A DNA stretch of 64,000 nucleotides, from positions 207,642 through 271,641 of the forward strand of contig CAKSWT010000001.1 of NCBI GenBank assembly GCA_934512135.1, written 5' to 3'. The notes beneath the pieces were generated by a model. It saw only the letters and a list, made by a program, of their open reading frames with translations. It had not been told where the DNA came from and made no database searches. The translations under genes were made by a program, and so were the position numbers. This stretch comes from an uncultured Oscillospiraceae bacterium (GTDB lineage Bacteria; Bacillota; Clostridia; Oscillospirales; Oscillospiraceae). Positions 1 to 8,718 of this stretch are shown here, piece after piece (the first letter of the stretch is position 1; each line of letters opens with the position of its first letter).

Positions 1-2161
1 CGATCTGCATACCCTGGCCCCCCAACACATAGGAGGGACGCACCAGCACCGGATAGCCGATGCGGTTTGCAATTTCCTTGCCGTCCTCTGCGGTAAAGCA
101 GGTGCCGGCGTCGGCTTTTTCAATGTGGGTCTGCTTCAGAATTTCGTCAAACTTCTCCCGATCCTCTGCGGCGTCCACGCCCTCGGCGTCGGTGCCCAGG
201 ATTCGAACTCCCATATTGGTCAGGTCCTGGGTCAGCTTAATGGCCGTCTGGCCGCCAAACTGCACCACAGCGCCCCAGGGCTTCTCCAGCTCCACAATGT
301 TCTGCACATCTTCCGGGGTCAACGGCTCAAAATACAGCTTATCCGCCACATCAAAGTCTGTGGAAACCGTCTCGGGGTTGTTGTTGACAATGATGGTGTA
401 GCAGCCCAGCCGCTTCAGGCTCCACACAGAGTGGACGGAGCAGAAGTCGAACTCGATGCCCTGGCCAATCCGAATGGGACCGGAGCCCAGGACCAGGACC
501 TTTCTGGGCACCTCAGTGCCCTCGGCTTCATTCTCATCGTCATAGGTGGAGTAGTAGTAGGGCGTGGCTGCGTCAAATTCCGCCGCACAGGTATCCACCA
601 TTTTAAAGGAGGCGTGAATATTCAGCTGATTTCTCAGTTCCTTGATCTCAAAATGGGACTTTCCGCAGAGCTGCCCGATGAATTCGTCGGTGAAGCCCAT
701 CTCCTTGGCCCGGCGCAGCAGCTGATAGTCCAGCGGCTCCGTGGCAACACGCTGCTCCATGGTGACAATGTCATGGAACCGATCCAGGAACCAGATGTCC
801 ACCTTGGTGATCCGGTTGATCTCCTCCGGGGAGATACCCCGACGCAGGGCCTCTGCCATCACAAACAGCCGCTGATCGTCAATGAGCTCCAGTCTCGCAT
901 GAATCTCCTCGTCGGTGAGCGTTTTGAGGCTGTCCAGCTGCAGAGAGTTGACGTGCTGCTCCAGGGACCGGACGGCCTTCATCAGCGCCCCCTCAAAGCT
1001 GTTGTCAATGGCCATAACCTCGCCGGTGGCCTTCATCTGGGTCCCCAGCTTCCGGCTGGCATGGACAAACTTATCAAAGGGCCACTTGGGAATCTTCACC
1101 ACGCAGTAGTCCAGAGCCGGTTCAAAGCAGGCACAGGTCTTTCCCGTCACGGAGTTCTTGATCTCGTCCAGGGTATATCCCAGGGCAATCTTCGCCGCCA
1201 CCTTGGCAATGGGATAGCCGGTGGCCTTGGAGGCCAGTGCCGAGGACCGGGACACCCGGGGGTTGACCTCGATGACTGCATACTCAAAGCTGTCGGGATT
1301 CAGGGCAAACTGGACGTTGCAGCCTCCCTCGATCTCCAGGGCGGAGATAATATCCAGCGCTGCGGTACGGAGCATCTGATACTCCTTGTCCGCCAGGGTC
1401 TGGGAGGGTGCCACCACAATGGAGTCGCCGGTGTGTACGCCCACCGGGTCGATGTTTTCCATATTACAGACGGTGATGACGTTGCCGGCGCCATCCCGGA
1501 TGACCTCGTACTCGATCTCCTTCCAGCCGGAGATGCACCGCTCAATGAGCACCTGGTTCACCCGGCTCAGCCGGATGCCGTTGGAGGCAATTTCATGCAG
1601 GTCCTTCATGGTATAGGCAATGCCGCCGCCGGTGCCGCCCAGCGTATAGGCAGGTCGTACGATCACAGGCAGCCCGATTTCCTTGGCAAAGGCCATGGCA
1701 TCCTCCACGGTTTCCACCACCTTGGAGGTGACACAGGGCTGGCCAATGGCCTCCATGGTGTCCTTAAAGCCCTGCCGGTCCTCTGCCTTCCGAATGGACT
1801 CGGCGCTGGTGCCCAGCAGCCGGACGCCGTATTTCTCCAGTGTCCCGTCCTCTGCCAGCGCCATGGCCAGGTTCAGGCCGGTCTGTCCACCCAGCGTGGG
1901 CAGCACCGCATCGGGCCGCTCCATCTCAATGATCTGGGTCACGGAGGCCGTGTTCAGGGGCTCAATATACACATGATCCGCAATATCCTTGTCGGTCATA
2001 ATGGTGGCCGGGTTGGAGTTGACCAGAACCACCTCAATCCCCTCTTCCCGCAAGCTGCGGCAGGCCTGGGTTCCCGCATAGTCGAATTCCGCCGCCTGGC
2101 CGATAATGATGGGGCCGGAACCAAGGACCAGTACCTTCTTGATGCTTTCGTTCTTAGGCAT
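1..2161 (-). CDS. carB: Carbamoyl-phosphate synthase large subunit, partial (3' end beyond window)
   Basis: CarB makes carbamoyl phosphate from ammonia (delivered by CarA), bicarbonate and two ATP, for pyrimidine and arginine synthesis. The frame starts at ATG 2161 (MPKNESIKKVLVLGSGP) and stays open to base 1, giving about 720 of the usual ~1,070 codons. The visible part covers the first ATP-grasp half, the NSNPATIMTD motif near the start of the second half, and ends at a RPSYVLGGQGMQI motif of the second ATP-grasp domain. The missing part would hold the rest of that domain and the MGS-like allosteric domain. The start overlaps the carA stop by 8 bases, so the two subunits are probably translationally coupled. 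The long open frame on the opposite strand is a shadow. Identity is very secure. Confidence 0.97.
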   Translation of the reverse strand, partial: MPKNESIKKVLVLGSGPIIIGQAAEFDYAGTQACRSLREEGIEVVLVNSNPATIMTDKDIADHVYIEPLNTASVTQIIEMERPDAVLPTLGGQTGLNLAMALAEDGTLEKYGVRLLGTSAESIRKAEDRQGFKDTMEAIGQPCVTSKVVETVEDAMAFAKEIGLPVIVRPAYTLGGTGGGIAYTMKDLHEIASNGIRLSRVNQVLIERCISGWKEIEYEVIRDGAGNVITVCNMENIDPVGVHTGDSIVVAPSQTLADKEYQMLRTAALDIISALEIEGGCNVQFALNPDSFEYAVIEVNPRVSRSSALASKATGYPIAKVAAKIALGYTLDEIKNSVTGKTCACFEPALDYCVVKIPKWPFDKFVHASRKLGTQMKATGEVMAIDNSFEGALMKAVRSLEQHVNSLQLDSLKTLTDEEIHARLELIDDQRLFVMAEALRRGISPEEINRITKVDIWFLDRFHDIVTMEQRVATEPLDYQLLRRAKEMGFTDEFIGQLCGKSHFEIKELRNQLNIHASFKMVDTCAAEFDAATPYYYSTYDDENEAEGTEVPRKVLVLGSGPIRIGQGIEFDFCSVHSVWSLKRLGCYTIIVNNNPETVSTDFDVADKLYFEPLTPEDVQNIVELEKPWGAVVQFGGQTAIKLTQDLTNMGVRILGTDAEGVDAAEDREKFDEILKQTHIEKADAGTCFTAEDGKEIANRIGYPVLVRPSYVLGGQGMQI

Positions 2162-3233
2162 GCTTCTTCGCCTCCATCTTCTCTACAAATTGATCGAACA
2201 GATAGCCGGTATCCCGAGGACCGGGAGAGGCCTCCGGATGGAACTGCACTGTAAACACACGGCCGTTTTTGTAGCGAAGGCCCTCTACGGTGCCATCGTT
2301 GACATTGATATGGCTGATTTCCGCCACCTCCGGCCGGACCGTATCCTGCTTCACCACATAGCCGTGGTTCTGAGAGGTGATATACACCCGTCCGGCAGCC
2401 ACGTCCCGCACAGGATGGTTGGCTCCCCGGTGGCCGTATTTGAGCTTCTCCGTCTTCGCTCCCGTGGCCAGCGCCATAATCTGATGGCCCAGGCACACGG
2501 CAAAGACGATCATATCGGAATCATAGAGCTTCCGCACCTCTTCAACAATCTGAAGGTTATCTGCTGGGTCTCCGGGGCCGTTGGAGAGCATGACGCCGTC
2601 AAAGCCTCCCTCCAAAATCACCTGGGCCGGGGTATGGGCCGGGAATACCGTCACCTGACAGCCTCTTTGGTTCAGGCAGCGGATCATGTTCTCCTTGACC
2701 CCCAAATCCAGCAGCGCCACCTTGGGGCCGTCTCCGGGATAGACCTGCATCTGGGACCGGGTGGTCTTTTCCACAGTGCCCTGGATCCGGTAGGCCCGAA
2801 TGAGCTTTTGCTTGGCCTCCACATCCGGGTTTTCCTCCACCGTAATCATGCCGTTCATGGTTCCCTGATCCCGGAGCATTCTGGTGATGGCCCGGGTGTC
2901 CACCCCGTGAATGCCGGAAATGTTGTGGGCCTTTAAATAATCGTCCAGCGTTCCCTCATTGCGGAAATTGCTTCCTCTGGGGCTCAAACGCCGGACGATC
3001 ATCGCAGCAGCCCAGGGATTTCTGGACTCTTCATCTTCAGAATTGATACCATAGTTTCCAATCAGGGGATAGGTCATCACCACTCCCTGACCGGCATAGG
3101 AGGGATCCGTCAGAATCTCCTGATAGCCAACCATGGAGGTGTTAAACACCATCTCACAGATACAGTCCGCCGTGGAACCCATGCTCTCGCCGTGGAACAC
3201 CACACCGTTCTCCAAAATCAATGTTGCTTTCAT
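2154..3233 (-). CDS. carA: Carbamoyl-phosphate synthase small (glutaminase) subunit
   Basis: CarA hydrolyses glutamine and channels ammonia to CarB. The 359-residue protein has the usual length and both expected parts: an N-terminal CPSase_sm domain (about 1-150) and a class I glutamine amidotransferase domain (about 170-350). The catalytic triad is visible: nucleophile Cys247 in FAVCLGHQ, and His332 and Glu334 in FHPEASPGPRD. The SNGPGDP oxyanion strand is at about 217-223. It is the first gene of a carA-carB unit, with a recognisable promoter about 65 bases upstream. No PyrR-type attenuator hairpin with a T-run is obvious in the short leader, so pyrimidine control cannot be read from the sequence. 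Confidence 0.97.
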   Translation of the reverse strand: MKATLILENGVVFHGESMGSTADCICEMVFNTSMVGYQEILTDPSYAGQGVVMTYPLIGNYGINSEDEESRNPWAAAMIVRRLSPRGSNFRNEGTLDDYLKAHNISGIHGVDTRAITRMLRDQGTMNGMITVEENPDVEAKQKLIRAYRIQGTVEKTTRSQMQVYPGDGPKVALLDLGVKENMIRCLNQRGCQVTVFPAHTPAQVILEGGFDGVMLSNGPGDPADNLQIVEEVRKLYDSDMIVFAVCLGHQIMALATGAKTEKLKYGHRGANHPVRDVAAGRVYITSQNHGYVVKQDTVRPEVAEISHINVNDGTVEGLRYKNGRVFTVQFHPEASPGPRDTGYLFDQFVEKMEAKKHA

Positions 3234-3304
3234 TTGGCCACGCTACCTTTCTGCATTGTTCAGGCACACACCCGGAGGCCCGCAGTGTCTCCATATTACC
3301 TGAT

Positions 3305-3333
3305 ATGATACTCGATTTCCACAAAAAAGGCAA
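3305..3333 (-). promoter_or_regulatory. Sigma-A-type promoter of carAB
   Basis: On the minus strand a TTGCCT -35 box (3328-3333) is followed by a 17-base spacer and a TATCAT -10 box (3305-3310). This predicts a transcript start near 3298 and a leader of about 65 bases before carA. It is based on match to consensus only. Confidence 0.6.
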
Positions 3334-3397
3334 GGTGGGATTTTGCACGAATGCGCTGAGACTTCCATATATATTTATTGTGCAGGTTCTTTTCCCA

Positions 3398-3434
3398 TAA
3401 AAAATGGAGAATCCCCAATGATCGAGGACTCTCC
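3398..3434 (-). terminator. Intrinsic terminator after trhP
   Basis: A 9-bp stem with one G-U pair (3406-3414 with 3426-3434) is followed on the minus strand by a run of T (plus-strand A 3399-3404). It lies 12 bases after the stop of the U32 gene and closes the 3.4-8.6 kb operon. Confidence 0.8.
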
Positions 3435-3446
3435 ATGCATAAATAT

Positions 3447-4676
3447 TCATTTTCTGGTTTGCTCGTCCACCTGACGGCGGAGGATGGCATATTCCGGAGC
3501 CTGCACCGGCAGGTCCATGCGAATCTCCATCTCTGGATGGGGACAGTAGGTGATGGACTCCCCCGCTCCGTTGGTCATCTCCCCCACCTGGAAGGAGATC
3601 GGTTTCTCTCCAGGAATGAGCAGCTCCAGGGTGTCCCCCTTCCAGAAGCGCCCCCGTTGGGTCAGCACGCTGTGACCCTTCTCGTCGCAGGACACCACAT
3701 AGGCCACCACATCCCAGTCCCGGATATATCGGGCATCCTCATAGAACTGCCCCTGCTCCGGCTGGCCGTAATAAAAGCCCTGGTAGTAGTGGCGATGGCT
3801 GATTTTCTCCACCTCATCCCGCCATACGGCCTCCAAGGGCTGCCCTGCCAAGGCCGCGTCAATTCCATGGCGGTAGGCATTGGTGACACAAGCCGCATAA
3901 TAGGAGGATTTGGCCCGGCCTTCGATTTTAAAGGAGTTGATCCCCGCATCTATGAGCTCCGGAATGTGGTCGATCATACACAAATCCCGGGAATTCATAA
4001 TGTAGGTTCCTCCGTCATCCTCCAGAATGGGGAAATATTCTCCCGGGCGACGTTCCTCCATCAGGGCATATTTCCACCGGCAGGGCTGGGCGCAGGCCCC
4101 GTGGTTGGCATCCCGGCCCGCCAAATAATTGCTCAGCAAACAGCGCCCGGAAAAGCTCACGCACATGGCCCCGTGGACAAAGGCCTCCAACTCCAGCTCC
4201 TTGGGAATATTCTCCCGAATGTCCCGAATCTCCGGAAAGCTCAGCTCCCGGGCCAGCACCACGCGAGTGGCGCCCAGGTCGTACCAGGCTCTGGCCGTAT
4301 CCGCGGACACCACCCCCATCTGGGTGCTGATATGACGTTCCACCTTGGGGGCCACCCGCTCTGCGGTTTTGAACACCCCCAGGTCGCCCAGAATAAAGGC
4401 GTCCACGCCCACATCCTGACACAGCTCCAGAAACGGCGGCATCTGCCGGATCTCCTCTGTCCGCGCCAGCACATTGCAGGTCACATAGACCTTGACCCCA
4501 TGGCTGTGGCAGAAGGTGACGGCCTCCGCCAGCTGGGCATCGTCGAAGTTGCCGCACTTGGCGCGCATTCCATAGGCCTTGCCCGCCAGATAGACCGCAT
4601 CTGCTCCGAAGCGCACCGCCATTTGCAGGCGCTCCGGATCCCCTGCGGGACTGAGCAGCTCCGGTTTAGCCCTCAT
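3447..4676 (-). CDS. trhP: Peptidase U32 family protein, probable tRNA uridine-5 hydroxylase
   Basis: This 409-residue protein carries the U32 signature (EAFVHGAMCVSFSGRCLLS, roughly residues 162-180) and the later Cys-rich CAQPCRW segment. Those cysteines are thought to take part in an Fe-S site. Family members once called collagenase-like peptidases include E. coli YegQ (TrhP) and B. subtilis YrrN/YrrO, which help make 5-hydroxyuridine at the tRNA wobble base; RlhA, which acts on 23S rRNA, is a close relative. The start overlaps the mltG stop by 11 bases. The mltG-U32 pairing resembles the B. subtilis yrrL-yrrM-yrrN-yrrO order, which favours the tRNA-hydroxylation role. A true protease role is unlikely. 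The exact substrate is inferred, the family is certain. Confidence 0.85.
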   Translation of the reverse strand: MRAKPELLSPAGDPERLQMAVRFGADAVYLAGKAYGMRAKCGNFDDAQLAEAVTFCHSHGVKVYVTCNVLARTEEIRQMPPFLELCQDVGVDAFILGDLGVFKTAERVAPKVERHISTQMGVVSADTARAWYDLGATRVVLARELSFPEIRDIRENIPKELELEAFVHGAMCVSFSGRCLLSNYLAGRDANHGACAQPCRWKYALMEERRPGEYFPILEDDGGTYIMNSRDLCMIDHIPELIDAGINSFKIEGRAKSSYYAACVTNAYRHGIDAALAGQPLEAVWRDEVEKISHRHYYQGFYYGQPEQGQFYEDARYIRDWDVVAYVVSCDEKGHSVLTQRGRFWKGDTLELLIPGEKPISFQVGEMTNGAGESITYCPHPEMEIRMDLPVQAPEYAILRRQVDEQTRK

Positions 4677-6096
4677 CGTCCGTCTCCTCTCCGCCCTCTA
4701 TGGGCACCTGCTCATAGGGCGCGTTCTCTGCTTCCCCGGTTTCCTCAGTCCCCGGCTCCTCCGTGGCTTCACTGGGGGCAGGAGTCGGCTCCTCGGTGGT
4801 CTCCTCCGGCTCCTTGCCGTCCAGGAAGTCCTTCTGCTCCATATAGGTCTCAAAGAACCGATGGCCGCCGCTGCTGTCCAGGGCATAGAAGAAGTAATTG
4901 GTATCCTTGGGATACAACGCCGCCATAATACTGGACAGACCCGGGTTTGCGATGGGTCCGGGGGGCAGACCCTTGTACTTATAGGTATTATAGGGATTGT
5001 CCACTGCCAGATCGTTGGCGGTGAGCTCCGTCTTGTGCTCGCCCAGGGCGTATTCCACCGTGGCGTCGATCTGAAGCAGCTCGTGGACATGGGTGGTCAG
5101 GCGGTTATAGATCACCGAGGAGATCATGGACCGCTCGGAATCCGAGCCGGCCTCCTTCTCGATCAACGATGCTACCGTCAGGATCTTATAGAGGTCCATC
5201 ATGGAGTTCTCGATTTCTTCCTCGGTGAAGGTCCCCTCCTCCTCCATGCTCTGGCGGATGGCCGCATTGCGCTCATCAATGGCCGCAAGCATTTCGTCGC
5301 TGACCTTGCTGGAGAAGTTGCTCAGGAGCTTATTGATTACCCGCTCCGGGTCATCCTCCACATAGAAGTCGTAGGTATCCGGGAAGAGGTAGCCCTCCAG
5401 CCGGTTGACCTCTCCATAGGGACGGTCCGCCAGAAAATCGTAGTCAAACTCATAGTTGGCCGCGGTGTTCTGGAGATCCTCCAAGGTGCACACCTCATTC
5501 TCCGCCAGCATGGTGAAGATCTGGCTACAGGTGTAGCCTTCAGGGAAGGTCAGGGTCACCGTCTTTCTGTTCTCGCTGGTGGGGGTCAAGCCGTTGACCA
5601 GGGCGTGGTAGTCAAACTGCTGGTTCAGCTCGAAGGTACCCGCGCCGAACTTCTCCTCCGCATGGCTGAACTTCCCGTAGAGCACAAACAGATATTTAAA
5701 GTTCACCAGGCCGTGATCCTTGAGGTTCTGGGCCACATCCTCCAGGGTATCCGTGTCGGACACCGTCACCGTGACCACATTGTCCGGCTTGGTAAGGGCC
5801 AGCACGTCGTCTGCGGCGAACCACATGAGCACTGCCAGCAGCACCGACACCACCAGCACCACCAGCATATAGATCACTGTGTGCTTTAGGGTCTTGGGCT
5901 TGGGCTCGTCCTCATCGTAGTCGTAGTCCTCGTCATCATATTCCTCGTCGTACTCACCGCCGTCATCGTCGTAGACCACATCTTCCTCGTAGTTGTGGGT
6001 GGCGGGGTCCTCATTTTCATATTCCAGGCCGTCGCTGTCCACAGACTCCGGCGCATTGGCTTCCTCGCCGTTCTGTCCGCGCTTTTTCTTCAGCAT
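4666..6096 (-). CDS. mltG: Endolytic murein transglycosylase MltG (YceG-like)
   Basis: MltG cuts nascent glycan strands at the membrane and helps set peptidoglycan chain length. I place the start at ATG 6096 because GGAGGG lies 6 bases upstream; an upstream in-frame start is possible but lacks an SD. The 476-residue product has a long acidic Asp/Glu/Tyr-rich cytoplasmic tail (about 37-65), one membrane helix (about 73-95), a LysM-like YceG segment, and the catalytic region with the EKE motif at 313-315 followed by ERSMISSVIYNRL. The PPGPIANPG motif of the family follows. The C-terminus (about 440-476) is a low-complexity Glu/Thr/Pro tail. The start overlaps the stop of the preceding gene by 7 bases. 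Confidence 0.93.
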   Translation of the reverse strand: MLKKKRGQNGEEANAPESVDSDGLEYENEDPATHNYEEDVVYDDDGGEYDEEYDDEDYDYDEDEPKPKTLKHTVIYMLVVLVVSVLLAVLMWFAADDVLALTKPDNVVTVTVSDTDTLEDVAQNLKDHGLVNFKYLFVLYGKFSHAEEKFGAGTFELNQQFDYHALVNGLTPTSENRKTVTLTFPEGYTCSQIFTMLAENEVCTLEDLQNTAANYEFDYDFLADRPYGEVNRLEGYLFPDTYDFYVEDDPERVINKLLSNFSSKVSDEMLAAIDERNAAIRQSMEEEGTFTEEEIENSMMDLYKILTVASLIEKEAGSDSERSMISSVIYNRLTTHVHELLQIDATVEYALGEHKTELTANDLAVDNPYNTYKYKGLPPGPIANPGLSSIMAALYPKDTNYFFYALDSSGGHRFFETYMEQKDFLDGKEPEETTEEPTPAPSEATEEPGTEETGEAENAPYEQVPIEGGEETDDEG

Positions 6097-6650
6097 GCGT
6101 CGCCCTCCGTTCTGCATAAAATGATAGTTTGATCTGTCGCTACGGCATCCATCCACCGATCCTGCCGTTCCATGGGGACCTGCTCCAGCAATGCGGATTG
6201 GTAGCAGACGCCCATGGTTTTTCCGGGATAGGCCGCCAAAAAGCGGTCATAATATCCCTTTCCCCGGCCCAGCCGTCCTCCCGACGGATCAAAGGCCATG
6301 CCCGGCGCCAGCACCAGGTCGATCTCCTCCGGGTCCACCACCGGCAGCGCCTCCCCCGGCTCCGGAATTCCCCGGTATCCCGGGGCCAGCTGGGAAAGGC
6401 AGCCCACCTGGCGGCCCGTCATCGTCCCCTGGGATTCACATCGGGGCAGCACCAGATGCTTTCCCAGTCGAAGGATTTCCTCCAGCAGGGGCCCCAGCTG
6501 GGGCTCCGAAGCCATGGCGGCATAGGCCATCACCGTATCCGCCTTTTGAAACCAGGGATGGTCCAAAATATTTCTGCACAGGGCGGCATCGTCTCCCTTG
6601 GGTGGATGCTGCCGCAGCTGTCGCCGCAATTCCAGCTTACTTTCTCTCAT
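6090..6650 (-). CDS. 5-formyltetrahydrofolate cyclo-ligase
   Basis: The enzyme uses ATP to turn 5-formyl-THF into 5,10-methenyl-THF, returning this storage or inhibitory folate to the C1 pool. The 186-residue protein ends in the family signature: GMAFDPSGGRLGRGKGYYD followed by RFL, where the glycine-rich loop binds phosphate. I chose ATG 6650 (MRESKLELRR) because it fits the family N-terminus; it lies inside the 3' end of the DJ-1 gene, overlapping by 14 bases. Longer upstream in-frame starts would extend deeper into that gene. It sits in a compact operon with tmk, another folate-linked pathway gene. Confidence 0.92.
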   Translation of the reverse strand: MRESKLELRRQLRQHPPKGDDAALCRNILDHPWFQKADTVMAYAAMASEPQLGPLLEEILRLGKHLVLPRCESQGTMTGRQVGCLSQLAPGYRGIPEPGEALPVVDPEEIDLVLAPGMAFDPSGGRLGRGKGYYDRFLAAYPGKTMGVCYQSALLEQVPMERQDRWMDAVATDQTIILCRTEGDAC

Positions 6651-7185
6651 ACACCATATAGCCGGCCACCTCATCGGGGGTATAGCTCCCCGGGAGGATT
6701 CCTGCCAGTGTCAGGCCAAACTCAATGGCGGCTCCCGGGGCCCGGCCTGTGATGATCTTTCCGTCCACCACAGCCTCCCGGTCCGGATGCAGGATGGCCT
6801 GGCCCATGGCGCCCTCGCAGCCGGGGTAGCACACCGCGTTCCGTCCGTCCAGATACCCCCGCTTCCCCAGAATCGTAGGCGCGGCGCAGATGGCCGCCAC
6901 ATAGCGGTCGTGGGTCAGGGCATATTCCACCGCCGCCATGGCACCGTCGCTGGCCTCGATGGATTCCACGCCACCCAGGCCTCCGGGCAGCACGATCATA
7001 TCCATGGCATCCAGGTTCATCTCCTCCAGGGTGATGTCCGCCGCCAGGGTAATTCCATGGGCTCCGGTGACCAGCTTGCCGCCGATTCCAACATACTCCA
7101 TGGGAATCTGCGCACGGCGCAGCACATCGCCGGGGGCAATGGCCTCGGTCTCCTCAAAGCCTGTTCCAAGGATGATATATACCAT
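6637..7185 (-). CDS. DJ-1/PfpI family protein (YajL/ThiJ type)
   Basis: The 182-residue protein has the DJ-1 fold markers: an N-terminal GFEETEAI with the conserved Glu, and the nucleophile-elbow cysteine Cys100 in AAICAAPTILGKRG. Members act as glyoxalases or chaperone-like stress proteins, and some are proposed to remove glycation adducts; that activity is debated. The start at ATG 7185 has AAAGGAG 8 bases upstream and overlaps the tmk stop by one base (TAATG), so the two are coupled. A DJ-1 protein is of note here because the window also holds an Amadori-product operon, but the two are 37 kb apart and no link can be shown. Confidence 0.88.
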   Translation of the reverse strand: MVYIILGTGFEETEAIAPGDVLRRAQIPMEYVGIGGKLVTGAHGITLAADITLEEMNLDAMDMIVLPGGLGGVESIEASDGAMAAVEYALTHDRYVAAICAAPTILGKRGYLDGRNAVCYPGCEGAMGQAILHPDREAVVDGKIITGRAPGAAIEFGLTLAGILPGSYTPDEVAGYMVYERK

Positions 7186-7847
7186 TATAACAACTCCTTT
7201 ACCGTCCGATAGACATCCTCGTGGATGTCCTCTATGGAGCGCATGCTCCCCTGTTCCGTGCAGGCGATTCGCCGCCAGCCAAACTGCTCTGCCGCCTCTC
7301 TGGCCGCCACCCGGCACTGCCGGAGATACGCCCCGTCCTTTTCATGGATGTCGGCCTCCGTGTGGGTCATGGTCTCTCTCCGGTGCATATTCTGCTGGGT
7401 GAGATCCACCGGAACGTCCAGATAGATCACCAGGTCCGGCTTTGGAAGGCCCAACAGCCGGTATTCAAAGTCAAACAGCCAGGAGAAAAACCGTTTCCGC
7501 TCCTCCTCCGGGAGCTTGCTGCCCTGATGGACCGCATTGGATGTGGTATAGCGGTCCGCCAGTACCAGGCCGCCGGCCTCATAATACGGTCCCCAGTCCT
7601 GCTTATAGGAGGCGTAGCGGTCCACCGCATAAAACGTAGACGCCGCAAAGGCATTGACATCCGTGGGCTTTTCTCCGAAGGCTCCCTTCAGGTATAGCCG
7701 GATCAGCGCCGAGGACTCCTCCTGATACCGGGGAAATTCAATGGTTCGACAGTGGACCCCCTCCTGTTGGAGCCGCTCCAGCAGCGCCGCGCTCTGGGTG
7801 GCCTTGCCGGACCCGTCCGTTCCCTCCAGTACAATCAGCTTTCCCAT
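7185..7847 (-). CDS. tmk: Thymidylate kinase-like dTMP kinase
   Basis: It phosphorylates dTMP to dTDP. The P-loop GTDGSGKAT (9-17), the FPRY motif and the ADRYTTSNAVHQGSKL segment are all present. The 220-residue length and the extended segment between the P-loop and DRY motif match the clostridial Tmk variant rather than the shorter E. coli form. The residue after the P-loop lysine is Ala rather than the commoner Gly or Thr. The gene follows the tagA-like gene by 4 bases and overlaps the DJ-1 start. Alternative: a broader deoxynucleoside-monophosphate kinase of the same superfamily. Confidence 0.88.
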   Translation of the reverse strand: MGKLIVLEGTDGSGKATQSAALLERLQQEGVHCRTIEFPRYQEESSALIRLYLKGAFGEKPTDVNAFAASTFYAVDRYASYKQDWGPYYEAGGLVLADRYTTSNAVHQGSKLPEEERKRFFSWLFDFEYRLLGLPKPDLVIYLDVPVDLTQQNMHRRETMTHTEADIHEKDGAYLRQCRVAAREAAEQFGWRRIACTEQGSMRSIEDIHEDVYRTVKELL

Positions 7848-7851
7848 GGTC

Positions 7852-8571
7852 TCATCCTTTCATCCGCCGGCATGTGACCCGCCACAGGAACTTGGGCAGA
7901 CGCATCATCCGTCCCAGCCGCCAGGGCTCCTTGATCAGCCGGTACAGCCACTCCAAATTACAGCGAATCATCCACCGCGGCGCCCGCTTTACCTGCCCCG
8001 CAAAGCCGTCCAGGCTTCCGCCCAGTCCGGCCATAAACCGCACCTGGAGCTCCTCCCGATGAGAGGACATAAAGATCTCCTGCTTCGGCGCCCCCAGACA
8101 GACAAACAGTACGTCCGGCTTCTTGGCGTTGATCTCCGCAATCACCGGTCCGTCCTCTTGAAAATAGCCGTCATGGGTGCCGCAGACCTTCAGCCCCGGG
8201 AACCGGTCCTGGAGCTTCCGGGCCGCATCCTCGGCTACACCGGGCTTGCTGCCCAGAAAGTAGAAGGTTTTATCCGTTCCCGCCAGCCGTTCCATCAGGT
8301 TGGTGGCAAAGTCAATGCCCGCCACCTTCTGCTTCATCGGCGTACCCAGGATTTTGGCCCCCAGAACCACCCCGGCCCCGTCCGGCAGCACCAGGTCCGC
8401 CTGAGAAAGCATCTGCCGAAGATCCTCATGGAACAGGGACTCGTAGACGATCTCCGCATTGGGCGTCACGCAGTAGGATGCCCCCGGCTGCCGGATAAGC
8501 GCCATCGCCCGATCCAGCGCCTCCTCCATGGTCACATTGTCAAAGGGGACCCCCATCACATCGATTCGCAT
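7852..8571 (-). CDS. WecG/TagA/CpsF family glycosyltransferase
   Basis: Family members transfer N-acetylmannosamine (TagA) or a related sugar from UDP-sugar to undecaprenyl-PP-GlcNAc at the inner membrane face. The 239-residue protein has the family core: TPNAE, catalytic-base Asp64 in LPDGAGVV, the FLGSKPG loop and the LGAPKQE motif. A basic C-terminal appendage (about 195-239) fits the membrane-binding tail of TagA enzymes. It is the first gene of the operon. No other teichoic acid or capsule gene is nearby, so the glycan product cannot be named. Confidence 0.9.
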   Translation of the reverse strand: MRIDVMGVPFDNVTMEEALDRAMALIRQPGASYCVTPNAEIVYESLFHEDLRQMLSQADLVLPDGAGVVLGAKILGTPMKQKVAGIDFATNLMERLAGTDKTFYFLGSKPGVAEDAARKLQDRFPGLKVCGTHDGYFQEDGPVIAEINAKKPDVLFVCLGAPKQEIFMSSHREELQVRFMAGLGGSLDGFAGQVKRAPRWMIRCNLEWLYRLIKEPWRLGRMMRLPKFLWRVTCRRMKG

Positions 8572-8667
8572 GTACCCGCCTCTCTCTCAGCCGTAAAATC
8601 TCATAGGTCCTATTATTTTACCACACTCTGCGAGCAATGTCTAGATGGGACTCCGCCCCCTACAGGC

Positions 8668-8705
8668 AAAAAGCGCCGGAGGACCGGGCAAATCCGGTCC
8701 TCCGG
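8668..8705 (-). terminator. Intrinsic terminator of the lysine-type ABC operon
   Basis: A perfect 12-bp stem (8676-8687 with 8694-8705, 6-base loop) is followed on the minus strand by T5 (plus A 8668-8672). It lies just after the ATPase gene stop. Confidence 0.85.
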
Positions 8706-8718
8706 CCAAGTGTTTTCC

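Noticed and set aside
125..2254. A 709-codon plus-strand frame over carB
   Set aside because: It is the reverse-strand shadow of carB, which has full family motifs.
3234..3400. PyrR-binding attenuator upstream of carA
   Set aside because: No anti-terminator/terminator pair with a T-run is seen between the promoter and carA; the nearby hairpin belongs to the preceding gene.
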